From the NCBI RefSeq assembly GCF_001735805.1, contig NZ_CP017248.1:1488001-1552000 (forward strand): a stretch of DNA of 64,000 nucleotides, read 5' to 3'. Position numbers and translations under genes: made by a program. Each line of letters opens with the position of its first letter. Position 1 is the stretch's first letter. The DNA is from Streptomyces fodineus. Its GTDB lineage: Bacteria > Actinomycetota > Actinomycetes > Streptomycetales > Streptomycetaceae. The notes under the pieces are model-generated. The model ran no database searches. It was given only the letters and a program-made list of their open reading frames with translations, and was not told the DNA's origin. Below, piece after piece: positions 44,930 through 52,345 of this stretch.

Positions 44930-45891
44930 CAGGCGCGCCTCCTGACGGACCGCGGGGAGACATGGCGGGTCACGTGCCGGGTGTCCAGGCCGGACAGGCC
45001 ACGCACGGCGACGTAGGCCTTCTCTCGTCCGGGCAGCGAGACCCGGCCGCGCAGCACGGCCTCCGGGTCGCGCTCGATGCGGTCCAGCAGCCGGCGGTAG
45101 ATACCGGCCATGGCGGCCACGCAGGCGCCGCTGCGCCGGTCGAGCATGGGGAGCAGCCGGTAGCCCTCGGCGAAAAGGGCGCGGGCCCGTCGCACTTCGA
45201 AGTGCACGAGACCCGCGAAGTCGGAGCCCTCCGGCGGTGTCGGCCCGTCGAACCCGGCCGAGCAGCCGAATTTGGCGAGGTCGTCGGCGGGCAGATAGGT
45301 ACGGCCGCCGGCCGCGTCCTCGCGGACGTCTCTGAGGATGTTGGTCAGCTGCAGGGCGAGGCCGAGCGTGTCGGCGTACTCGGACGCGCGCTCGGCGCCG
45401 CGCGCCCCCGGTTCGGTGCCGAACACGCCGAGCGAGAGGCGGCCGATGGCACCGGCGACACACCGGCAGTAGGCCTTCAGGTCGTCCCAGGTCTCGTAGG
45501 TCTCGCCGCGTACGTCCATCTGGACGCCGTCGATCAGCTCGTCCAGGCCGCCGAGCGGGATCGGGAAAGCGCGTGCAGCGTGGGCGAGGGCGACCGCGAC
45601 CGGGTCGGTGTCGTCGTCCTCGACCTCGCCCTCCCGGACCCGGGCGAGCAGCGCCCTGGTCTCCTCGAGCCGCTTCAGCTTGACCTGGTCGGCCAGGTCA
45701 CCGTCGCCGATGTCGTCCACGCGCCGGGAGAACGCGTACAGCGCCGACATGGCGCGGCGCTTGGGCGTGGGCAGCAGCCGGATGCCATAGGCGAAGTTGC
45801 GGGCCTGCTGCCCGGTGACGGTCTCGCAGTAGCTGTAGGCGGCGAGTACCGGTGCGGACACGTGCGACGGAGAATCCACGGTCCGGATCAC
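44929..45891 (-). CDS. hpnD: Presqualene diphosphate synthase HpnD
   Basis: A 320-residue squalene/phytoene synthase-family protein. Asp-rich motifs are ALYAFSRRVDDIGDGDLADQ and LGLALQLTNILRDVREDAAG, and QMDVRGETYETWDDLKAYC lies between. It joins two farnesyl diphosphates to presqualene diphosphate. The GTG at 45891 has GAGGAGAGGGG, and it overlaps the restored hpnC stop as GTGA. Confidence 0.95.
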   Translation of the reverse strand: MIRTVDSPSHVSAPVLAAYSYCETVTGQQARNFAYGIRLLPTPKRRAMSALYAFSRRVDDIGDGDLADQVKLKRLEETRALLARVREGEVEDDDTDPVAVALAHAARAFPIPLGGLDELIDGVQMDVRGETYETWDDLKAYCRCVAGAIGRLSLGVFGTEPGARGAERASEYADTLGLALQLTNILRDVREDAAGGRTYLPADDLAKFGCSAGFDGPTPPEGSDFAGLVHFEVRRARALFAEGYRLLPMLDRRSGACVAAMAGIYRRLLDRIERDPEAVLRGRVSLPGREKAYVAVRGLSGLDTRHVTRHVSPRSVRRRA

Positions 45892-46783
45892 CCCTCTCCT
45901 CGCAGGATCACGCCCGCCTCACGCAGCAACTGGACCTTGCCGGGTCGGGGCGGGCCGGGAAGTACGTCGTATTCGGCGGCGGCGATCGCCCGGATCGCCG
46001 CCCTTCCCCCGCCACGAACCCCGCGAGCAGCAGCTTCAACCTGCCGTGGACGCTACCCACCAGGGGGGCGCCTTCATTCAGCAGATCGCGGGCGCGTTGT
46101 GCTTCGTATGCAACCAGGGAGCGCACCGATGCGCTCGCGGTTTTCGCGGCGAGATCCGTTTCCTGGACGTGAAAGCGCTTCATATCCACGGCCGGGAGGT
46201 AGATCCGGTCACGACCGAGGTCCTCGGTGACGTCCTGGAGGTGTTCCACGATCTGCAGCGCGGTGCAGATCGCGTCGGACAGCCGGATCCGCTCGGGGGT
46301 CGAGGTGCCGGTGACAGCGAGGACGAGGCGGCCGACGGGGTTGGCGGACAGTTCGCAGTAGGCCAGGAGGTCGTCGTAGGTCTCGTACCGGGTGATGAGC
46401 TGGTCCTGACGGTTGGCCGCGATCAGACCGAGGAAGGGTTCGGGGGTGAGGCGGTGGCGGCGGACGGTGGGCTGCAGCCGCCGCAGCAGCGGATGGCCCG
46501 GGGTACCGCCGAAGACCCGGCGCAGGTCGGCCTCGAAGGCGTCGAGGAGGAGCAGGCGGTCCTCGGCCTCGGTGGCCGACACGCCGAGCAGCCGGGCGTC
46601 GGTTCCGCCGGGGGCGAGGTCGCCGTCGCCGATGTCGTCGACCAGGCGGGCGAAGCCGTAGACGGCCATGAGGTCGGCGCGCCAGGACCTGGGCAGGAAG
46701 AAGGGGGCCACGGGAAAGTTCTCGCTCGTGGCCTTGCCGAGGGTGGTGCGCTCCGGATCCGGGGCCGTCTCGGTGACCGTCAT
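45888..46783 (-). CDS. hpnC: Hydroxysqualene synthase HpnC, frameshifted as read
   Basis: A squalene-synthase-family protein of about 298 residues and the first gene of the operon. AVYGFARLVDDIGDGDLAPG and CTALQIVEHLQDVTEDLGRD are the two Asp-rich motifs. Near the end, after RLKLLLAGFVAG, one G is missing from a G run (C run at 46006-46010 on the plus strand). Restoring it gives GRAAIRAIAAAEYDVLPGPP, RPGKVQLLREAGVILRGEG and a stop coupled to hpnD. As read, the frame continues with unrelated residues past 45908. The likely ATG is 46783; an ATG at 46813 is possible. Confidence 0.88.
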
Positions 46784-47146
46784 CGGGCGCTGCCCGGGGC
46801 TGTGACGGCACATGCTGCGTTGAGCTGGGGAGTTTCCGTAGCCATTGCCGTCACATCTCCCGTTCTACACTGCCGACCCAATACACACTATTTCGGACAC
46901 GCCGCCCGGCAATGCGCGGGGTTGCCCTGGCGCGGGGTGTCGCGCGTTATCGCCCCACTTGCCGCTTTCCGGCACTGGTACAGCTTACGTTGTACAACGC
47001 AGCAAGGTCCGTCGGGGTGTCCTGCACATCACAACAACACACCGATTGGTTCCAAGATTCCTACCGCCAGCCGGAGTTGACGGTTCCTTTACGGACCCGG
47101 GGCGACCCCGCCGGACGCTTTCCGGCGGAGCCCCGGACGACAGGGG
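46784..47146 (-). promoter_or_regulatory. Hopanoid operon upstream region
   Basis: No gene. It must hold the hpnC promoter. A perfect 12-base palindrome CGTTGTACAACG lies at 46988-46999, about 205 bases upstream of the ATG, and is a candidate operator. At 47108-47128 CCGCCGGA-cgctt-TCCGGCGG forms an 8-bp hairpin 19 bases after the ABC ATPase stop, a likely terminator separating the two clusters. I cannot place -10 and -35 elements with confidence. Confidence 0.5.
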
Positions 47147-47926
47147 TCACTTGCCCGTGAACTTCTCGTACTCCTTCAAGACCTCTTCGGTCGGTCCGTC
47201 CATGCGCAGCTCTCCGCGCTCCAGCCACAGGACGCGGTTGCAGGTGTCGCGGATGGACTTGTTGTTGTGACTGACGAGAAACACCGTGCCCGCCTCCTTG
47301 CGCAGTTCCCGGATGCGTTCCTCGGAGCGCTTCTGGAACTTGCGGTCACCGGTGGCGAGCGCCTCGTCGATCATGAGGACGTCGTGGTCCTTGGCGGCGG
47401 CGATGGAGAACCGCAGCCGGGCCGCCATACCGGAGGAGTAGGTGCGCATCGGCAGCGTGATGAAGTCGCCCTTCTCGTTGATGCCCGAGAAATCGACGAT
47501 GTCCTGATAGCGCTCCTTGATCTGCTCCCGGGACATGCCCATGGCGAGACCGCCCAGGATGACGTTGCGCTCGCCGGTGAGGTCGTTCATCAGGGCCGCG
47601 TTGACGCCCAGCAGGGACGGCTGGCCGTCGGTGTAGACCTTGCCCTTCTCGGCGGGCAGCAGGCCGGCGATGGCCCGCAGCAGCGTGGACTTGCCGGAGC
47701 CGTTGGAGCCGATCAGGCCGATGGCCTCACCCCGGTAGGCGACGAAGGACACCCCGCGCACGGCGTGCACCTTGCGCACGCCCCGGTCGCCGCCGCGCTT
47801 CAGGATCCGGCTGAGGGCGGCCGTGGCGCTGCCCTTGCCGGTCTTGGCGCCGTTGACGCGGTAGACGATGTGCAGGTCGTCGGCGATGACCGTGGGGCGG
47901 CGCTCCCCGGTGTTCTGCTCAGCCAC
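47147..47926 (-). CDS. ABC transporter ATP-binding protein, TagH/Wzt type
   Basis: A 259-residue ATPase. Walker A is GLIGSNGSGKSTLLRAIAGL, the signature is YSSGMAARLRF, Walker B is DVLMIDEALATGD and the switch His is in VFLVSHNNKSI. The YSSGM signature and the ABC-2 permease partner place it with exporters of wall teichoic acids and O-antigen polysaccharides. No C-terminal polysaccharide-binding domain is present. Overlaps the permease gene by 8 bases. Confidence 0.93.
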   Translation of the reverse strand: MAEQNTGERRPTVIADDLHIVYRVNGAKTGKGSATAALSRILKRGGDRGVRKVHAVRGVSFVAYRGEAIGLIGSNGSGKSTLLRAIAGLLPAEKGKVYTDGQPSLLGVNAALMNDLTGERNVILGGLAMGMSREQIKERYQDIVDFSGINEKGDFITLPMRTYSSGMAARLRFSIAAAKDHDVLMIDEALATGDRKFQKRSEERIRELRKEAGTVFLVSHNNKSIRDTCNRVLWLERGELRMDGPTEEVLKEYEKFTGK

Positions 47927-48848
47927 GGCCGTACCTCTCCTCAGCCTTCCAGAAGTACACGAAACCGCCGGCGAAGACGGCCACGGCCCAGAAGAGCGCG
48001 ATGGCCCACACGTGCGGCGGCAGGTTCGAGGCGCCGTAGCCGTCGATCAGCGCGTAGCGCATCAGGTCCATGTAGATCGCGGCCGGGTTGACCTGGAGCA
48101 GCCGGACGGCGATCTCGGAGCGGCCTTCCATGATCTTGTGGATGGAGAACATGACGCCGGAGGTGTACATCCACGTGCGCAGGATGAACGGCATCAGCTG
48201 GGCGAGGTCCGGCGTCTTGGCACCCATGCGGGCCACGATCAGCGCGAGCCCGGTGTTGAACAGGAACTGCAGCAGCAGGACCGGCACGATCAGCAGCCAG
48301 GCGAGGCTCGGGTAGCTGCCGAAGCCGATCGCCACGACGAACATCACGATCATCGAGAAGAGCAGTTGCTGGAGCTGCTGCAGCGAGAAGGAGATGGGCA
48401 GCGAGGCGCGCGGGAAGTGCAGGGCGCGCACCAGGCCCAGATTGCCGGAGATCGCGCGGACACCCGACATCACCGAGCTCTGCGTGAAGGTGAACACGAA
48501 CACGCCCGTGACCAGGAACGGGATGTACACGTCCTGGGACAGGCCGCGGCTCGCGTGCAGGATCACGCCGAAGATGAAGTAGTACACGCCCGCGTTGAGC
48601 AGCGGTGTCGCCACCTGCCACAGCTGGCCGAGCTTGGCCTGGCTGTACTGCGCCGTCAGCTTCGCCTGGGAGAAGGCGAGGACGAAGTGGCGCCGCCCCC
48701 ACAACTGGCGGACGTACTCGGGCAGTGAGGGACGGGCGCCGCTCACGGCGAGTCCGTACTTGGCGGCGAGCTGTGCCGCCGTCAGTCCCTCGTCGGGCGA
48801 CGGTATTGCGCTCACCGCGACACCGCTGTCATGCGTTGTGTGACTCAC
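47919..48848 (-). CDS. ABC-2 type permease, TagG/Wzm type
   Basis: A 309-residue membrane protein with six hydrophobic segments after a 55-residue cytoplasmic N-terminus (VRQLWGRRHFVLAFSQAKLT, then AQYSQAKLGQLWQVATPLLN). This is the TagG-type signature. It forms the channel for a surface polysaccharide or polyol-phosphate with the overlapping ATPase. GTG start at 48848. It begins 60 bases after the GT2 gene. Confidence 0.92.
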   Translation of the reverse strand: MSHTTHDSGVAVSAIPSPDEGLTAAQLAAKYGLAVSGARPSLPEYVRQLWGRRHFVLAFSQAKLTAQYSQAKLGQLWQVATPLLNAGVYYFIFGVILHASRGLSQDVYIPFLVTGVFVFTFTQSSVMSGVRAISGNLGLVRALHFPRASLPISFSLQQLQQLLFSMIVMFVVAIGFGSYPSLAWLLIVPVLLLQFLFNTGLALIVARMGAKTPDLAQLMPFILRTWMYTSGVMFSIHKIMEGRSEIAVRLLQVNPAAIYMDLMRYALIDGYGASNLPPHVWAIALFWAVAVFAGGFVYFWKAEERYGRG

Positions 48849-48908
48849 GAGTGGAATTCCGGAACTCTCTGGGTAAGAAGCTGGCTCTCTTCGGGTAAGA
48901 GAAGCTTC

Positions 48909-49790
48909 TCAGATCACCGGAGGCCGGCCCAGCCGGGTCAGCCGCCACACCGTGCGCCAGCGCATGGGACGACGCGGCCCGCACGGCGTGGTCCAGCCCT
49001 CCCGGAATCCGCCGAACCACGCCCGCAGGGCCGGACGCGAGGGACGGCGCAGCAGCGTGAGCAGCATCCAGACCCCGAGGTAGACGGGGACCAGGAGCGC
49101 GGGCAGGTTGCGGCGGGCCAGCCACACGCGGTTGCGGGCGACCATGCGGTGGTAGACCGCGTGCCGCGAGGGAGCCGTGGTCGGGTGGTACAGCACCATG
49201 TCCGACCGGTAGTCGATCATCCAGCCGGCGTCGAGGGCCCGCCAGGCCAGGTCGGTCTCCTCATGGGCGTAGAAGAACTCGTCCGGCAGGCCGCCGACCT
49301 CGGCGAAGACCCGGGTGCGGACGGCGTTGGCGCCGCCGAGGAAGGTGGTGACCCGGGAGGAGCGCATGGGGTCGGAGGCGCGCAGCCGGGGCACATGGCG
49401 GCGCTGGGTCTCGCCGGTCTCCGGGTCGGCGATGCGGAAGCTGACGATGCCGAGCTTGGGATCGGCCTCGAACGCCTCACGGCACAGCTGGGCGGTGTCG
49501 TGGCGGGCGAGCAGGCCGTCGTCGTCGAGGAAGAGCAGTATGTCGGCATCGCGGCCGCTGGGCCCGAAGGCCTCTATGCCGACGTTGCGGCCGCCGGGGA
49601 TGCCCAGGTTCTCGGGCAGCTCTATGGTCCGTACGCCTTCGGGGACGTCGGGGACGGGCGAGCCGTTGCCGACGACCACCACCTCGATGGGGCCGCCGTC
49701 CTGCTTGGCGACCGAGTCGAGCAGGGCCCGCAGTTCCTCGGGCCGGTTGCCCATGGTGATGATGACGGCGCCGACCTTCACGGCACTCAC
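48909..49790 (-). CDS. Family 2 glycosyltransferase
   Basis: A 293-residue GT2 protein. The nucleotide-binding fold starts KVGAVIITMGNRPEELRALL and the DxD-type motif is LLFLDDDGLLARHD near residue 88. An acceptor-side motif is EFFYAHEETDLAWRALDAGW, and a hydrophobic helix (LLVPVYLGVWMLLTLL) near residue 245 suggests membrane association. Its start and the stop of the CDP-alcohol phosphotransferase gene overlap as ATGA. It probably decorates or extends the exported polymer. Confidence 0.92.
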   Translation of the reverse strand: MSAVKVGAVIITMGNRPEELRALLDSVAKQDGGPIEVVVVGNGSPVPDVPEGVRTIELPENLGIPGGRNVGIEAFGPSGRDADILLFLDDDGLLARHDTAQLCREAFEADPKLGIVSFRIADPETGETQRRHVPRLRASDPMRSSRVTTFLGGANAVRTRVFAEVGGLPDEFFYAHEETDLAWRALDAGWMIDYRSDMVLYHPTTAPSRHAVYHRMVARNRVWLARRNLPALLVPVYLGVWMLLTLLRRPSRPALRAWFGGFREGWTTPCGPRRPMRWRTVWRLTRLGRPPVI

Positions 49791-50566
49791 TTCAGCCTGC
49801 TGGAGGCGAGGATGGACACCAGGTGCAGCACGGTCTGCAGCAGGGCGATGCCGGCGAGGACGGCCGTACCGAGCCGGGTGAAGAACAGATCACCGCGGAT
49901 CTGGTCGGCGATCGCGAGGACGACGATCAGCAGCGAGGCCTCGATGCCGAGGATCAGGCGGTGGAACTTCAGCGCCGAGGCGGCCCGGCGGGCCAGCGCC
50001 ATGCCGGAGGAACGCGGCTCGGAGGCGGCCTCCTGGACCGGCGGCTGGCCGGTCTGGTGCCGGGCGACGCCCACCAGGTCGGTCTCGGCCTTGATCAGGA
50101 TGGCGCCCAGCGCGGCCAGGGTGCCCAGGAACGCCCACAGCCAGTCGATGCGGCCGCTGCCCCACAGGTCGGCGGCGCGCAGGCCGAGGCCGACCAGCAC
50201 GGCCGCGTCGGTCAGGTAGGCGCCGACGCGGTCGAGGTAGACCCCGCCGAGCGAGTACTGCTTCTTCCAGCGGGCGATCTCGCCGTCGACGCAGTCGAGC
50301 AGCAGATACAGCTGCGTGGCGACCACGCCGAGCACGGCGCCCGCGATCCCCGGCACCAGCAGGGCCGGGGCCGCGAGCACACCGCAGACGGTCATCAGGT
50401 ACGTGAGCTGGTTCGGCGTGACCCTGGTGTTGACCAGGTAGCGGTCGACGCGCAGGGACACCTCGCGCATGTAGAGGCGTCCCGCCCAGTGCTCACCGCT
50501 GCGCCGGTCCTTCACCCCCGCGGGGTGGACGACCGGACGGAGTTCAGCTACCGATGGCCTTGACAT
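49787..50566 (-). CDS. CDP-alcohol phosphatidyltransferase
   Basis: A 259-residue integral membrane protein. The family motif is DCVDGEIARWKKQYSLGGVY followed by LDRVGAYLTD, that is D-x2-DG-x2-AR-x8-G-x3-D-x3-D, complete. There are about six membrane helices. These enzymes move a phospho-alcohol from CDP to an acceptor alcohol. It overlaps the dehydrogenase gene by 23 bases. Its donor is presumably made by the nucleotidyltransferase two genes upstream. Confidence 0.93.
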   Translation of the reverse strand: MSRPSVAELRPVVHPAGVKDRRSGEHWAGRLYMREVSLRVDRYLVNTRVTPNQLTYLMTVCGVLAAPALLVPGIAGAVLGVVATQLYLLLDCVDGEIARWKKQYSLGGVYLDRVGAYLTDAAVLVGLGLRAADLWGSGRIDWLWAFLGTLAALGAILIKAETDLVGVARHQTGQPPVQEAASEPRSSGMALARRAASALKFHRLILGIEASLLIVVLAIADQIRGDLFFTRLGTAVLAGIALLQTVLHLVSILASSRLK

Positions 50567-51605
50567 AGTCGGCGTAGATGTCCTTGATCTGGTTCGGCTT
50601 GAGGTCGAGGTGTTCGAGGATCGTGTAGCGGCCGGGGCGGGTCTCCGGGGCGAACTCCACCGCGCGGACGAACTCGTCCACGGTGAAGCCGATCTCCTCC
50701 GGCAGCACCGGAAGCCCGTGCCGGCGCAGCACCTCGGCCGTGTGGACCGACTCCTCATGGGCACCGCGCAGATACATCGCGAAGGCCGCGCCGAGCCCGC
50801 ACTGTTCGCCGTGGGCGGCCGCCCGCTTGGGGAACAGCAGGTCGAAGGCGTGGTTGATCTCGTGGCAGGAGCCGGAGGACGGCCGGGAGTCACCGGAGAT
50901 CGACATCGAGATGCCGCTGAGGACCAGCGCCTCGGCGAGCACCTGGAGGAACTCGTTGTCGCCGATGCCACCGGGGTGGCGCAGCACCGCCTCGCCCGCC
51001 TGGCGGGCCATGGCCGCGGCGAGACCGTCGATCTTCTCGCCGTTGACCCGGTTGGACAGCTCCCAGTCCGCGACCGCGTTGATGTTGGAGATCGCGTCGC
51101 CGATGCCGGCCCGGACGAAGCGGGCCGGTGCCTCACGGATGACGTCCAGGTCGATGACGACCGCGATCGGGTTCGGCACGCCGTAGGAGCCGCGGCCCGC
51201 GTCGTTGTCGAGGGTCGCGACCGGCGAGCACAGGCCGTCGTGCGCGAGGTTCGTGGGTACGGCGACCAGGGGCAGGCCGATGCGCGCCGCGGCGAACTTG
51301 GCACAGTCGATGATCTTGCCGCCACCGAGCCCGACCACGGCGTCGTAGTGGCCGGACTTCATCTCGCCGGCCAGGCGGATGGCGTCGTCGAGGGTGCCGC
51401 CGCCCACCTCGTACCAGGAGGCACCCGGCAGCGAGGGGGCGATGCGTTCGCGCAGCTTGGCGCCGGAGCCGCCGCTGACGGCGATGGCGAGCCGGCCGGA
51501 CTGCGCGACGCGCTCGTCGGCGAGGACGCCCGCCAGGTCGTCCAGGGCACCCGGGCGGATGTCCACGACGACCGGCGAGGGAATGAGCCGGGTCAGTAGC
51601 GGCAC
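50544..51605 (-). CDS. Iron/zinc alcohol dehydrogenase, sn-glycerol-1-phosphate dehydrogenase-like
   Basis: A 353-residue enzyme of the G1P dehydrogenase/AraM branch of group III alcohol dehydrogenases. VGLGGGKIIDCAKFAAARIG binds NAD(P). PTNLAHDGLCSPVATL carries the metal Asp, and SGSCHEINHAFDLL plus AAHGEQCGLG carry the metal His residues. In archaea and Bacillus AraM this fold makes sn-glycerol 1-phosphate from dihydroxyacetone phosphate. GGGAG precedes the GTG at 51605. Its position between nucleotidyltransferase and phosphotransferase suggests it supplies the phospho-polyol. Confidence 0.85.
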   Translation of the reverse strand: MPLLTRLIPSPVVVDIRPGALDDLAGVLADERVAQSGRLAIAVSGGSGAKLRERIAPSLPGASWYEVGGGTLDDAIRLAGEMKSGHYDAVVGLGGGKIIDCAKFAAARIGLPLVAVPTNLAHDGLCSPVATLDNDAGRGSYGVPNPIAVVIDLDVIREAPARFVRAGIGDAISNINAVADWELSNRVNGEKIDGLAAAMARQAGEAVLRHPGGIGDNEFLQVLAEALVLSGISMSISGDSRPSSGSCHEINHAFDLLFPKRAAAHGEQCGLGAAFAMYLRGAHEESVHTAEVLRRHGLPVLPEEIGFTVDEFVRAVEFAPETRPGRYTILEHLDLKPNQIKDIYADYVKAIGS

Positions 51606-52345
51606 GCGATCTCCCGTCCCTTGGCGAGGTCGTCGTGGTTGTCGATCTCGACCCACTGGACGTCGCCGATCGGCGCCACGTCGATCCGGAAGCCGCGGTT
51701 GACCAGCTCCTGGTAGCCGTGCTCGTAGAACTGCTGCGGGTCGGTCTCCCAGACCGTCTTCAGCGCGTCCGCCAGCTCGGGGGCGGCGTCGCCCTCGATC
51801 AGGGTGACGCCGATGTACTCGCCGGTCGCCTCGGCGGGGTCCATCAGCTTGGTGATCTTCGTCATGCCCTTCGCGGGGTCGACGACGACCTTCATCTCCT
51901 CGTCGGCCAGGCTCTTCACCGTGTCCAGGGCGAGGATGATCTTCTTGCCCTCGCCGCGCGCGGCGAGCAGCGTCTTCTCGACGGAGACCGGGTGCACGGT
52001 GTCGCCGTTGGCGAGGATCACACCGTCCTTGAGGGCGTCACGACCGCACCACAGGGAGTAGGCGTTGTTCCACTCCTCGGCCTTGTCGTTGTCGATGAGG
52101 GTGAGCTTCAGGCCGTACTTCTGCTCCAGGGCCGCCTTGCGCTCGTAGACGGCCTCCTTGCGGTAGCCGACGATGATCGCGACCTCCGTCAGGCCGACCT
52201 CGGCGAAGTTGGCGAGGGTGAGGTCCAGGACCGTCGGTTCGCCCTCGATGCCCGCGGGCCCCACCGGCACCAGAGCCTTGGGCAGGGTGTCGGTATAGGG
52301 GCGCAGACGCCGTCCGGCGCCGGCCGCCAGCACGAGGCCGATCAT
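51593..52345 (-). CDS. Nucleotidyltransferase (sugar/polyol-phosphate type)
   Basis: A 250-residue NTP transferase. MIGLVLAAGAGRRLRPYTDT followed by LPKALVPVG is the signature, LANGDTV holds the metal Asp and VQWVEIDNHDDLAKGREI is the C-terminal end. Members such as LicC and inositol-phosphate cytidylyltransferase use CTP, which fits neighbours that need a CDP-alcohol. Coupled to the DUF5941-like gene by ATGA and to the dehydrogenase by a 13-base overlap. AAGGAG precedes the ATG. Confidence 0.9.
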   Translation of the reverse strand: MIGLVLAAGAGRRLRPYTDTLPKALVPVGPAGIEGEPTVLDLTLANFAEVGLTEVAIIVGYRKEAVYERKAALEQKYGLKLTLIDNDKAEEWNNAYSLWCGRDALKDGVILANGDTVHPVSVEKTLLAARGEGKKIILALDTVKSLADEEMKVVVDPAKGMTKITKLMDPAEATGEYIGVTLIEGDAAPELADALKTVWETDPQQFYEHGYQELVNRGFRIDVAPIGDVQWVEIDNHDDLAKGREIACRY

